From the NCBI GenBank assembly GCA_023052935.1, contig CM041295.1, forward strand, positions 166,055,366 through 166,119,365: a DNA stretch of 64,000 bases, written 5' to 3'. Source of the DNA: Piezodorus guildinii. Its lineage: Eukaryota; Arthropoda; Insecta; Hemiptera; Pentatomidae. The notes below the pieces were generated by a model. The model searched no databases, was not told where the DNA came from, and saw only the letters and a list, made by a program, of their open reading frames with translations. A program made the translations under genes and the position numbers. Each line of letters starts with the position of its first letter. Position 1 is the stretch's first letter. Positions 39,301 to 54,300 of the stretch are shown one piece after another.

Positions 39301-42300
39301 ACAAAGTTTTTTCTATATCAGGTAAAGACCTAGTTTGATATAAGAAAGGGAAGAATCATCTTCTAATAATACAAAATTTTGGGTCTTAGAGTGCGCTTTT
39401 GGATTATGTCTGCCAGTTGAATCTGACCACCCAGGATTAGCAGGAAAAGTTTCTTTTGTTTCAGATCAACAACTCCTTTAGTTGTAGTTTGGATCTATAT
39501 CTTGTTGAATGCTACTGAACCATTTCCCCCCACCCACCATTAGCCGGATTTATGAGACTGTCTTAGAATACCTTAATATTTTTTAAAGTTAGTCATCATT
39601 GGTATTGAGTTAAAAAGTATCACTATGCTAGCTAACGTTGTGGCCTAAGCTCATAAGCCATCATCAGGCAAGTGAGTTTGTATAGATGAACGTTGAGTCC
39701 TAGTGCATCTTTATGAACTCACTTTCCCCTATGATGGCTAGCAAGCTTGAACTAAAACTTTGGTGAATATAGTAAAAGTGAACCCCAAAAATTGTCTATG
39801 ATCACAACAGTCAACTTTACACCTGAGGTAAACCTCCAAAAAGTGAGTTATGCTATGTAAAAACCACTGAGCCTTCCAACCCAAACATTCAATTTTACTT
39901 TATACCATGAATTATGTGGGTAGAGTAAAGTTTACCAAGTTCAATGACTACCGAAATAGTAACGAGAGTGTATATTGAGTGTAAATAGAGTGTATATGGA
40001 CTTTACACTAACCCCCAAAATAATTCCTGTTTATCCACATCTAAAAACTAAAAGGATTACTGAAGAGGCCGTAGTAAATAAAATTAGACAATTGGATGAA
40101 TTTAAATCAATTGGACCTGACGAGGTTCCAGCAATCATTTTGAAAAACTGCCTTGTTATTAGCACACCAATGACGTTATAATTTAATATTTCGTTATCCA
40201 GTGGAGAGTTTCTATTACAATGGAAATCTTCTTATATTAAGCCACTTGTTAAAACCGGAGATCCCTCTAATGTGAAAAATTATCGCCCTATTTGTACCCA
40301 GTCCGTCATACCTAAAATATTTGAGAGTATGATTTATGATTTGGATTCACCTATAATTAATCATATGATTAAGACTAACAACACGGATTCATGCTTGGTA
40401 GATTAACAATCACAAATCTTCTTCTCTTCGAAGAATATATTTTAAAATCTTTCACCAAAAATGTTCAGGTGGATGTTATCTAAACAGACCTAAATAAAGC
40501 ATTTGACAGTGTAGATATTCAGTTGTTGCTCCATAAATTAGAACATATAGGATTGAATGGGATGCTGTTGCAGTGGTTTAATGGTTACTTGCACGATAGA
40601 GTCCAATTTGTCAAAATTAGTAGCAATGTTCTATCTAAACAAATTGTTGTTAAATCAGGAGTGCCTCAGGGTTCTCATCTTGGACCATTGTTATTTATAA
40701 TTTTCTTTAATGATATTGATGTGGTGGTTTTTGGTGTTCACTATCTACTTTTCGCAGATGATTTAAAAAAAAATTCCCAGGTAACATCCTTTAATGACTG
40801 TAAGCATCTCCAGGAAACTATCATAAAACTGGAAAATAGGTGTTCGCAAAATTATCTCCCTCTCAATCCATCAAAGTGTAAATCAATGTCATATCATCGA
40901 AATAGCAAACCATTAGAATTTTCCTATAAGATTGGTAACATTGATCTAGTATAGATAATTAATATGGTTAAAGACTTGGGTGTTACTTTTTCACATAACC
41001 TCTCTTTCAAATTGCACATAAAAAAAATATTTGTAGCAAATCTTATAAATTACTTGCCTTTAAATACAGAACAACCAAAAAATTTAAAAACATTCATAGT
41101 TTGAAAATACTATATGTAACCACAGTTATACCTATTATGGAGTGCTGTAGTATTGTATGGTCGATTTACTATGATGTTTACAATAAGAAAATTGAAAGTG
41201 TACAAAATAAATTTTTAAGACTGATAGCATAAAAAATGGGTTGCAGCTTGGAAGCAATTGATTATTGTGATATTAGAAATAATGTAAGATTACCAGCATT
41301 AGAATTGAGAAGAATGCAATTAAATATTACGTTCATTGTGAAACTTCTAAACAATAGCACAAATCGTTCGGAATTACTTGGAATGATACCTCAATCAATC
41401 AACGTTCCTCATCACAATATTAGGTCACCTCTTTCTTTTAGAGTGCAATACCAGTCTAGAAATTATTTATTGCCTTAGGGATTGTCTGAGCTGCTTCTTC
41501 TATGTAATAATTATTATGATAAAATTGATATTTTTACTTGTAAGAAAAGTGATATAAAGAAATAATTTTCTGGATAATTGCTGCCTAATCTAATATAAGA
41601 GACCTCTTGTATTATTGTAAATTTTGGTAACTATTTATTTATATTTATATAAGTTTTTCCCCATATATTAAGTCTAAAAAATCTATGTATATAATTATTA
41701 TTTATTTTTTATGTAATTTGTTAATTTTATTTTTAGTTACCACCATATCATTTTGTAATGAAAACATGTTATTATATTTTATTTAGTATGCTTACCTGAT
41801 TGAATATTTTATAAATGGATATTCATATCCGTCTATTTTGTAAAATAAAAATAGTAAAAAATACTTACTACTGTATCGTTTACGGGCCGCAGTAGGAACA
41901 TTTTTTATAATATTGCTGTTCCAAGCAACCCAAGATGGTTCCCAGTATCTCAGGACAGTTGGAAGTCTAAAGTCTATGAAAGAAAATTTATAATCACGTT
42001 TGGCACTTGGTGAGATGATTTGTGGGTCAAAAAATCCTCCTTGGTCAAACCTAAAACATATTATAACGTTTAGTATTTCTTCAAAACAATCCATGGAATT
42101 TCAGGTATGTACAATGCTACCATAAGTTGAATAATACATAAAATCAATAATACATACAAACATAATACATTAAACATAATAGAATAAAATAAAGTAGAAG
42201 GATAAAGAACTCATACTAAAGAAAAATCATGGTGTTAAATCAAATCCTGTATAATAAATGATGTTTTTTGGCCAGTTATAAATTTTTAGTTTTGTTCAGA

Positions 42301-45300
42301 GTGTTTTCTAAAATGGCCGCTGGCACAGTTCTATTGTACTTACATATTGCTTTATGTTAGAGTTTTCCTTCTCATCAATGTGATACTGCTTGAAAATGTT
42401 CCAAACTTTGTAAATCGTGAGTGGTTGCACTGATAAACACATTAGCGAACACATATCACGAGGTGAGTGGCAATTAGTTCGATAGACAGTAATAGACTGG
42501 TGGCCGTCCTAGGCTGGAGATAAGGCCTAGGCTAGGACTTACTAATCCTCATCTTTGTTTACAAGGCCTCGGTCGGCAATATTGTCATTTCCGACTTCGT
42601 AACCTAGACGTTCTTCATATAAACATTTATTTTCTTCCTGTTAGACTTTATTTTAATACTATTTTTTTTTTTTATGTTTTGTGTGTTTTTTCTCTTTTTC
42701 TAGGACTTTATTTTTATTTTACTAAATCATAAATGTTCGCTTTGTTTTACGTTTTCTATGTATATGTATATATTGTAAATAGTTTAATTTTAAGATATTT
42801 ACGTTAATCTTCTATTATTAGTAATTTATATAAGTCTATATAACTTTTTTTTCTTCTTTTTATTTTTTTATTTTTTAATTTGTTTTATTTAGCTCATAAA
42901 TAAGAGAACTTTATATTTATTGTTTCTATTGTATTCATCATGGATTTAGATAAGACTCTATCTTATGATGAATCAGGGGAAGAAACGGCATTCTCTGAGA
43001 TAAGCGAATCCGACTCCCAATATTTAACGCGACGCTAGAAACGCTGCAGGAACAACACTGGGTACGGTGGTAATTCGCCAAACAAAAAAAAAAAAAAAAA
43101 AAATCGGCCAAGTCCAAACAACCGCCAAAATCAATTCCTTCTCCGCAAAAAACTCGCAGCACCACTGCAGCCAACCAAATTAAATCTCCGGCGCCTTCCG
43201 TTTCAAACGCCATACCACTTTCAAACGCAAAGTCTTCTATTACGAACCATTCCGATTCAGCCAACATTTCAAACCAGCCTCAAGGATTTTCTGATCCCTA
43301 GCCACCTCCTATCTATGTTTCCAATATTATTGATTTTATATCGTTTGGTGATGAAATCGCCGCTCTCATCGGATAACCGAACCCTCAGTGTTTTTCTCGA
43401 CAAAGTGATATCAAAATTAATACCACCAAAAAAGATAATTACAAAAAACTGGTAAATTATCTGAGTTCAAAAAGTTATAATTTCAATTGCTATCAGTTGA
43501 GCCAAGAAAAATCTTATCGAGTGGTTTTACGCGGTCTCCACTCATCCACTCCCACTGAAGCAATTAAACGAGGTCTGAAAGAAATTGGGCATCACGCACG
43601 GAACATCTCTTCAGTGACACACCCCACAGGAAAATACCCATTGCCATTATTTTTTGTGGACCTCGAACCAGCAAGTAATAATCCGGAAATATTTCAGGTG
43701 AGCAGGCTGGTGTAATCAACTGTCCGTTTCGTAGAGCCTAGGCAAAAAACTACTATTGTTCAGTGCACCAAATGCCAAACCTTTAGACACACTAAATCAT
43801 ACTGTTACAACGAAGCTAGGTGTGTTAAGTGTGCCGGACCACAAGCCTCAGCCACTTGCCAGAAATCTCAGACTGAGCCAGCAAATAGTGTTCTTTGCGG
43901 AGAAGCCACCCGGCTAGTTATAGGGGTTGTGTCATTTACAAAAGCCATTGTAAATGACAGATTTCCCTGAAATTCCAAAAACTGCTAATATGATCGCTCC
44001 ACAGCAGCCTACCACACCTGCATCCAGAGTTCCCACTGAAGAAACCAGGAAATCTCTCTCAGAGGTCACCGCTGTAAGAAAGCAACAAACTACCAGTCAG
44101 GCGCCTCCGACCTCCCAATTCAAACCTTCCGTCCTAAACCACAAGCTTCCCGTCAACAGACCCCTTCCCAAAATCTACCCTTACGGGTGATGATAGACTA
44201 GAGAATAAAAAAGTATTGAAAAAAAATAAATAAAAAAAAGTCGTGAGGAAAAATCAAAACAAAAATTATGACTCGTAGATGACAGGATACTTTAACTAGA
44301 CCTTGAAAACACGAAAAGGATTAGGACATATCTTCTAATAGCCTCGCTCCCCCCACTCCAGGCTGGCACCAGTATATAATTTGCTTTAGGAAAATAGTCT
44401 CCTCCAGCAATAAAGCGCGGTCCGAGGGAAAGGAATAAGGGGTTGAGGCAGTTATAAGAAATGGCATTTCCTGGGGGACAGTACACAGCTGCGAAAGTCA
44501 CCTGGAAAGGACGGGTTGAGATGGTTACAGAGGTTGATTGTATGGCATCAGTTGGAGTAGAAGGAACAAGGGAATGTGGCATGGATTTATAAATAAGAAT
44601 GCAAGAACCCGCATGTGCAGTGTTGTCAGGGTGGTCCGATCTGTAAGTAATGTAGTCACGTATTTAAAACTTTGAACATTGTGTGAAGTGAGTTTTCGTG
44701 AGTAGTGCTATGTCAATGTGATTATCATGTAAAAATATGTCCAGTTCGTCACGATGGTTATGTAGTCCATTAGCATTCCACAAAACGATAGCTAGGGGCT
44801 TTACACTCATCGTGGGAGATTGAATGGGATTTCATTGAGAACTCTGGTGAGAAGGGTGATGAGAGGTCTGATGGTTTCTTGAAGGTCTAGGAGAAAGGAA
44901 TTAAAGATGGAATATATGTCAGGAGCGTTTGAATTAGGAGAGGGATGTGTATCAGAGGCCTGAGGAGCACAACTCGAGTAATTAGGAGTAATGGTTGTGG
45001 GTTGTACCCGTCGGTGGGTACGAGGAGTTTCGTTCTGATATGATGGAGGAGGCGGAATTGGATTTGATTGGATTGTAGGGCGGGATGGGACTTGGTGTGG
45101 CGTTGCTTCAGTTCAGGAAAATTCAATAAGTCAGAAACAGAAACCTCCGTGCTTATCTTTTGTTCTGTTCTTTTTCACTGCAGGCTATGGGATCTTTGCT
45201 TTAGGGCATATTTATAAATCACACACCCTTTATAGCTCGCAGGGTGCGCTTCACCACAGAGAGCACATTTCGCCGGTTCGTTTCTTAATTTCGTACAGTT

Positions 45301-48300
45301 TTCAGATGGGTGCAGGTCGGCACATTTGACGCACCGCGCCTGATGGTGACAGTATGATTTGGCGTGTCCTAAATTTTGACAATTTGTGCACTGAACTATA
45401 GTTGATTTTTGTCTGGGCTGCTCAAAACTGATAACTGAGTATAACAGCCTCGTCACTTGAAATGTTTCTGGGTTGTTTTGTGCTGGCTCGTGTGTGAGTG
45501 GGAGTCGTGGAGTGAAGTCCCCTTAAGAACAGTTTTTTGAAGTTAAGTAGTTCACGAGTTTTTTATAATTATCTTTTGAGTTGGTATTGATTTTGATATC
45601 ACTTAGTCTTGAATAGCATCTAAAGTGTGAGTGGCCGATCAAGTTGGCGATTTCTTGACCAAAAGATGTTTATATTATGACTCGTAGATGATAGGAGACT
45701 TGAACTAGACCTTGTAAACACGAAAAGGATTAGGACTTATCTTCTAAGAGCCTCGCTCCCCCCACTCCAGGCTGCCACCAGTATATAATTTGCATTAGTG
45801 AAATAAGTGCACTCACCTCAGTATTAACAATTGTTAAGTGTTCAGAGGGTTAAAAATTCACCATTCACAAAGTTTGAAGGCAGATGATTAAGCGACTTCG
45901 AGCTAGTAAGGTGAACATGATGGAGCGATACGTAAGTTGAACGGTAGCGGCCATTTTAAAGTAAAAGCTATTCTGAACAAGTGAAATGAATCCCCAAAAA
46001 ATGGAAATATAATTTTATAATGCCAATCTACAAAAAGGCACCCAGAGCAAGTGTGGCAATAACTGACCTACCTCTCACCAGTTGTTTATAAACTGTACAG
46101 CCTGTGTTCTGGAAAGAAATTTACTAGAAATAATAATAGACCATGATCTGTAATAGGAACAAGCTGCTTTTCATAGTCTTTGCAAATCATTGATACTTCA
46201 TGCAAAGGAATGAGATACCTCAGTAACTGTTACATATATAGGAGGAGATGTACTTTCTTATGAATTGGACAAATCATTGTTTTTTTTTTCCTTTCAGCTG
46301 GTATTTTTTTTTCTTTTTGTCCAAATATCCATCATTAGTTCCTACAGAAACTTTATCATTTCACTTCTGCTGTATTTGAAGAGCACGGCTGGAATTCCAT
46401 CAGATCCCAGTGCCTTATTTTTCTTTAGTTTCTCTATAGCTTATATTATTTCCTCTTCATAGAGATGGTGAAGACTTTGATGAACTCTCTGATGAAGAGA
46501 AAATAATAGAAGCTATAAAGAAACTAAAGACTGCCTTCAGATTCCAGAAAGAAAGATATAATTTTTCTTGGACCAATGTTATTCCACAATGATTTGCAAA
46601 TACTATGAAAAGCAGCTTGTTCCTATTACAGATCATGGTCTATTATCTGTAGTAAATTTCTTTCCAGAACACAGGCTGCACAGTTTATAAACATCTGGTG
46701 AGAGGTAGGTCAGTTATTGCCACACTTGCTCTGGGTGCCTTATTGTAGATTGGCATTATAAAATTATATTTCCATTTTTTGGGGATTCTTTTTACATTTT
46801 CAGAATAGCTTTTACTTTAAAATGGCCGCTACCGTTCAACTTACGTATCGCTCCATCATGTTCACCTTACTAGCTCGAAGTCGCTTAATCATCTGCCTTC
46901 AAACTTTGTGAATGGTGAATTTTTAACCCACTGAACACTTAACAATTGTTAATACTGAGGTGAGTGCACTTATTTCACTAATGCAAATTATATACTGGTG
47001 GCAGCCTGGAGTGGGGGGAGCGAGGCTCTTAGAAGATAAGTCCTAATCCTTTTCGTGTTTACAAGGTCTAGTTCAAGTCTCCTATCATCTACGAGTCATA
47101 ATATAAACATCTTTTGTATATGTTTTGTTTTGATTTTTCCTCACGACTTTTTTTTCTCTATTCTATTTAGTGATAATTATTTCAATATGTTTCTTTTGAT
47201 TATTTTTTATGTATATATTTTTTAAAATAGTTTTAGAAGTTATTTCTATTTTATTTATTTTTTTTTTTGAGTTAGGTAATTATTAATATTAAGTTAGCTT
47301 CTTTTTTTTTCTTCATAATTAAATTAATTATATTATGGGTCTCGAAATGAATACTTTGTATGACGACTAGGAAGAGGAAACGCCCTTCTCAGAAATCAGC
47401 GAGTCAGACTCACAATACTTCAAGCCGCGTCAGAAACGGCAAAGAGCTTCAAATCGTGGACCTGGGGATTCAACGAATAAGAAAAAAAAATAAAGCGGCC
47501 AAAACTAAACAGGTATCGAAACAAATAAATTCCCCACCAAAAACACGCAGTACCACTGCAGCCATCAAAAATGAGAATACAGTGCCATCTACCTCCGCCT
47601 CGTCATCATCGCAAGTACATTCGACCTCTGCCGTCAACAATCCTGTTGCAGCGAACAACTCTCACGTCATCCCGGGGCCTCAGGGGTTTTCTGATCCGTA
47701 GCCACCACCCATATTAGTTAGTAATATAAATAATTTTATTACGTTTAGTCAAGAAATCGCCAACTTGATCGGCCACTCACACTTTAGATGCTATTCAAGA
47801 CTAAGTGATATCAAAATCAATACCAACTCAAAAGATAATTATAAAAAACTCGTGAACTACTTAACTTCAAAAAACTAGGATTTCCACTGCTACCAGCTGA
47901 GGCATGAAAAATCATACAGGGTGTTCTTAAGGGGACTTCACTCCACGACTCCCACTGACGCAATTAAAAGAGTCCTGAATGAGATAGGCCACACCGCTAG
48001 ACACGTTACTTGCGTCTTACACACCTCCGAAAAATACCCCTTTCCACTATTTTTCGTTGATTAGGAGCCAGCACAAAACAACCCAGATACATTTCAAGTG
48101 ACGAGGCTGTTATACTCAGTTATCAGTTTTGAGCAGCCCAGACAAAAATCAACTATAGTTCAGTGCACAAATTGTCAAAATTTAGGACACGCCAAATCAT
48201 ACTGTCACCATCAGGCGCGGTGCGTCAAATGTGCCGACCTGCACCCATCTGAAAACTGTACGAAATTAAGAAACGAACCGGCGAAATGTGCTCTCTGTGG

Positions 48301-51300
48301 TGAAGCGCACCCTGCGAGCTATAAAGGGTGTGCGATTTATAAAAATGCCCTAAAGCAAAGATCTCATAACCTGCAGTGAAAAAGCACAGAACAGAAGAAT
48401 AGAACGGTGGTTTCTGTTGCTGACTCATTGAATTTTCCTGAACTGAAGCAACGCCAAGCTAACAGCACTCACCAGTCGACTGCCTCAGCAAACATCATTC
48501 AAGCCACGAAAACTCCTCTTTCCACCATCATTTCACAGAATCAGAATCTTCGACGACAGGCGCCTCCAAAACCCCAACCCAGATCCTAATCCTCTCAACC
48601 TCAGCCTGTAGTTCCGGTCCGACCGATTCCCTCCCACCTTCTACCCAAACGGGCCACGTTAAAACCAGAAAAACCACACCAAGTCCCATCCCGCCCTACA
48701 ATCCAATCAAATCCAATTCCGCCTCCTCCATCATATCAGAACGAACATCATATCCCACCCGTCGGGGGGCAACCCACAACTATCACTCCTAATTACTCGA
48801 GTTGTGCTCCTCAGGCCTCTGATACGCATCCCTCTCCTAATCCAAACGCATCTGACATATATTCCATCTTTAATTCCTTTCTCCTAGACCTTCAAGAAAC
48901 CATCAGACCTCTCATCACCCTTCTTACCAGAGTTCTCAATGAAATCCCATTCAATCTCCCACGATGAGTGTAAAGCCCCTAGCTATCGTTTTGTGGAATG
49001 CTAATGGACTACATAACCATCGTGACGAACTGGACATATTTTTACATGATAATCACATTGACATAGCACTACTCACGGAAACTCACTTCACACAATGTTC
49101 AAAGTTTTACATACGTGACTACATTACTTACAGATCGGACCACCCTGACAACACTGCACTTGCGGGTTCTTGCATCCTTATTCATAAATCCATGCCACAT
49201 TCCCTTGTTTCTTCTACTCCAACTGATGCCATACAATCAACCCCTGTAACCATCTCAACCCGTCCTTTCCAGGTGACTTTCGCAGCTGTGTACTGTCCTC
49301 CAGGAAATGCCATTTCTTGTAACTGCCTCAACTCCTTATTCCTTTTCCTCGGACCGCGCTTTATTGCTGGAGGAGACTATAATGCTAAACACCAACGATG
49401 GGGTCGTCGAACTTCCAATACCCGTGGAAATATCCTCTCTCGTGTCTCATGTTTAAATAGTTATTCCATCCTCTCGCCCACGAATCCCACTTATAGGCCT
49501 ACATCCCGAAAAAAACATCCTGATATTCTAGACATATTTGTCACCTCCCAGCATTCTTCTTCACAAACAACTGTTAAATCCTTGAATGTCCTCTCATCAG
49601 ACCACAGTCCAGTTCTGCTTTCTTTGCATTTGGGCTTTGTTCCTAAGCCAACCCCTCCTAAATTGATCTTTGGAAGAGTGGACTGGGACGGATTTTGGAC
49701 GGACTTGTAAACCAAACTGGACCTAGGAATCTCACTAAAGACTAAACTAGATATTGACAGAACTGTAGAACAACTTACCGACTCAATAAGTAGTAGTATA
49801 CGAGATAACACTACAAAAACCTACACCAATAACACGCAGCGAACTAACCAGCCACAGCACATTTGAATCTTGCTAAGGGAAAAACGGAGAGCAAGATTGG
49901 AGTGGAATAGGACTAGATACCCAGCAGACAAAACTACCTATACCATTCTGACTAACAAACTTAAAGCATAAATCAGGAAATTCAAAATTCAAAACTTACT
50001 GAATACGACTGAAAATCTCTCTACTACTATTAAATCACTTGGGACTACTACTAAGAAACTGCTTCAGCTCAATGATTTTAATCATCCTCTCCTCAATGAA
50101 TCCCAAACCTGGACCAGATCCGATGAAGAAAAATCCCAAGCATTCGCTGAACACCTCTTTGAAACCTACAATCCGCATCCTGATATCCTTAATCAGCATC
50201 ATATTGAATCCGTTGAAGCAGAACTGGATATTCCACTATTCCTTTAGGCCCTTCCTCCTAAAGCATTTCATCCTTCTGAAATTTCAAACTAAATCCGCAG
50301 ATTACCTTCCCGCAAAGCTCCTGGACATGATCTAATCACTCCCTATACCCTAAAACAACCCAGAAAATAGGTCCTATTAATTACATATATTTACAATGTC
50401 ATACTTCGGACCACATACTTTCCTGAACCCTGAAAATTATTCATTGTTAAAATGATCCTAAACCCAAAAAGCCTCAAGAGTTTCCTTCCTCTTACCGTCC
50501 TATATCTCTTTTACCCATTATGGGTAAAATCCTGGAAAGATTAATCCTTAAAAGACTCTATCCTATCCTAGAGGCTTCTCAGATAATCCCGGACCACCAG
50601 TTTGGATTCCGCTCTTTCCACTCCACTATCCAGCAATGTCATTGTGTGGTGGACGTTGTCTCGTCTACATTGGAGCGTAGCTTGTATTGTACGGGAGCCT
50701 TCCTCGACGTAGAACCGGCCTTTGACCGAGTCTGGTACCCGGGACTGCTATACAAACTCCGTAAATTCCTCCCTCCTACATACTACCTCATTATCCAGTC
50801 TTACCTCTCTGGAAGATCCTTCAAAATAAATCATAATAGTTCCTTTTCATCCCTTTTTACTCAGTCTGCTGGTGTTCTTCAAGGTAGTATCCCAGGACCT
50901 ATCCTTTACACAGGTTATACAGCTGATATCCCAACCCATCCCTACACCTTCCCTTCTACCTATGCTGATGACAAATGTGTGTTATCATTCAATAACGATC
51001 CGAATTTTGCCTCTCAAACTTTTCAATACCACTTCAATTAAAATTAATTCCATCAAATCCCACTAAATAACCTTTACCTTTCGTCGTAAACCTATGACAT
51101 CTTATCCTACAGTATCCTTTAATAATATTCCGCTTGTTCCAGTTAAACAGATCCGTTACCTATGACTTCTCCTTGACAAACGACTAACATGGAATCCGCG
51201 CACTAGACTGAAACGACAAGAAACTGCTCGCCGCTTTTGGTTACTTCAACACTTACTACAGAAACGCTCTTAACTTCCATTTTACTACAAAAGACTCATC

Positions 51301-54300
51301 TACATGACCATCATAAGACCTATCTGGACTTACGGAGTTGAGCTATGGGGCTCCACTAAACCATCAAATTCTTCCCGTCTTCAATCCTTACAATCCGAAA
51401 TCCTTCGAAAAATCCTCAACGCTCCTTATTTAGTCACGAACAAGCTCATCCATAACGACCTTAATATTCCCTTTGTATCTGATTTGGCCCGAAACAGGTA
51501 TCAATCCTTCCATGACAAACTCCACTCCCACTCTAGCCCACTAGTTTCAATCCTTGCTTCCTCTTCTATTCATGACAATCTTCCGAGGCGCCTGAAAAGA
51601 AGATGGCCTCGAGACCTTCTAGTTTAGATTCATAGTGGAGTGATGCCAATGGACATTTTCTCTTCATGTATTTTTCATGTATATTATCTGGCAGCTAATT
51701 TACTTGATGTATTTACTAATACAGTTGTAAATCTCAATACATGGAAAAAAAAAAGCTTTTACTTTGAACTTGATGTATCAGGGTGCGATGTCAACACCGT
51801 GCCTTTCCTAACTTCATGTTAATTATTACTTTTTATATTTCATCTCCTAGAACCCTGTCATCCATATTATCGACTGCTGTTCTTGCCTTATTTTTCTTGA
51901 TCCAGGTTACCCAAGTATTTGTCCTTCATATCTAGAAAATCTCTTCATAATACCAGAATCTTTTTATTAGTAGTAGCAACATTTCCCTTGGAATCATTTA
52001 TATTTCTGCCATGTTTAGCATTCCTACTACAAAGTACCTTTATTGTGCCCCCGAATTTCCAAATATTTATCTTTTTATAGATTTCGCTAATACTTCCAAA
52101 GTTTTGATATATGCATTTTTACCGTAATCATTGCATATTTCATATATGTTACATGTTCTTCTCTTTCCAAATGATTTCTTGTGCTGATGAACAATTTTCT
52201 TGTTATTAGAAGGCTAATATTCTTGACACCAAAAACCTCTCTTCTATTTCTGTAAATAGTGCCACCTTCCCAACTTCCTGGAAAACTGCTCACATCTGTC
52301 CACTGAAGAAAAACTAAAATCCAGTATCCTATAATTATTTTTGCCCAATTTCTCTTGCATCAAACCTATCCAAATTTTTATAATGTCTGATCCAATCCCA
52401 GTAATTTCTCTTTCTTGAGCAAAATGACTTTTTTGAACCCTTTCAGTCCTGTTCCTGGCCTAAATATTCTACTCGCTCTGCTCTCATTCTAATTTTCAAA
52501 GATCTCCTCAAGGCCTTAGACCAACAAAGAATAACCATCATCATTCTTCTAGATTATCGACCATATCCTCGAATTAAACTCCATAGACTCTCCATATCCA
52601 CAGATGTTCTTCAATGGTTTGAATCCTCACTTATTAGGAGGTATGTTGTAGTTCCCAATAAACCCCGTTCTGACACACTGCTTCTGGCAAAAGGTGAGCC
52701 CCAAGGCTCCTTATCTTCTCCTATCCTTTTCTCCACATTCATCAACGATCTTGCACTGTCCATTAAGCACTCCTAATACCATCGTTATGCCGATGATGTT
52801 TATATTTATATTTCCTTTACCACAAATGATTTCCTTGATGCTATTTCTAAATTTCAAGAGGATATCAACAATATAAATGCTTGGGCAAACTGTAACAAAT
52901 TCCATTCAAGCGCCAGCAAAACAAGAGCCACCTTGATAGCATCCCCCTACCTCAAATCCTTAAATACATCCCCTGTCTTCCAACCTTCTTCTAAACAATA
53001 CTCCTGTTTCTTTTCACTGATCTGTTATGAACTATGGAGTTACTGTTAATCAAACTCTCTCCTGGAAACCGCATATCTCCCGAAATTTCCACCAAACCAT
53101 AGTCACCCTAAAGCAATTCCGTTGTTTCCAACAATTCAATACTCGTAAACTCCTAGTCTCCTCCTTCATCTTTCTCCAGTTTGACTATGGCTGTGTGGAG
53201 TATAACAGAATTTTAGGAGAACTCAAATCAAAACTCAAGCATATTATGCACTGTGCAATATGATTTGTATTCAAGATCGCCACAAACACATATATAATCC
53301 AGTATTATGTTGAGTTAAGGTTGCTCTATCCTCATCATCTATGTCTTTATTTCCAAGATTCCTTCCTCTGCCAGGCAATCAGAACTCAGTTCCCCAGTTA
53401 TATCTTCTGAACCCTTTAATTTAAATCCTCTATTCAGTCCTGTTCTTCCAGATCTAATCATTCTGACCTCTACCCTTCTCCTCACCATACTGCTGTGTTT
53501 GACAAGTCCTTTCTGGCCAAAGCTTCCTCTATTTGGAATTCTATCCCTCCTGCGATCCATCATGCGTGACTTGCTTCCTCCTTCAAATCACTTCTATTCA
53601 ACCACTCTTTTCTCTCCCTATTAAATAGACAATAACCTCTCAATGAAGATCCTGGAAATATCAATTTGGCTTTTTTTTCTAAATTATTTTAATTATTAAT
53701 CAAATTTTATTTATTTTCCTTAGCTTAATAGCTTTGAATATAAATAGTCTATAATTATAGTTTATTATTTTAGTCAACCTTGTTGATATTGAAATTTAAG
53801 ACTACACTGTTCTGATCATCAAACTTGCATTTTAATTTTATTCTTTTAGAGACTTTAGTCCCAGGATAATAAAGACATTTTATATTTCATTACCATACTC
53901 CAAAAAACTAAACAGCTAGGAGTCCTTACCACATTACTTAGAAATGTGACACTCTACTGTCATATGTCCCTTGACTAAAATAGGCTACCAGTAGACTAAA
54001 TTTGAAGAACCATGACAACTGGACTGAGATCCTTTTAGTAGTGCTAAAAGATTTTTGCTCAGTTGTCCTGAGAAATCTCAATTTCTCTCTAACCAAATTT
54101 GTTAATTTGGTTTTGACCACCAATGACATCTACTACAACCTGGCACTAGATGAGATTAAGGGTTCTTATGCTTACTAGTTAGAGACTTATGCCCATTAGT
54201 TAGAGACTACTGCAAACTTTGGCTTTGACATTCAACCTACCAACACTTTCTTCTGGGTTTTCCGGAATACATGCCAGAACATATAACATTGAAATGAAGT

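Larger units (their letters stand above)
46823..51755 (+). mobile_element. Jockey LINE, near-complete, recently decayed
   Basis: 4.93 kb with 5' UTR, ORF1, ORF2 and a terminal A tract (51744-51754). It is the reference copy for the other Jockey pieces in the window. Stops and a few frameshifts prevent activity. Confidence 0.92.
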
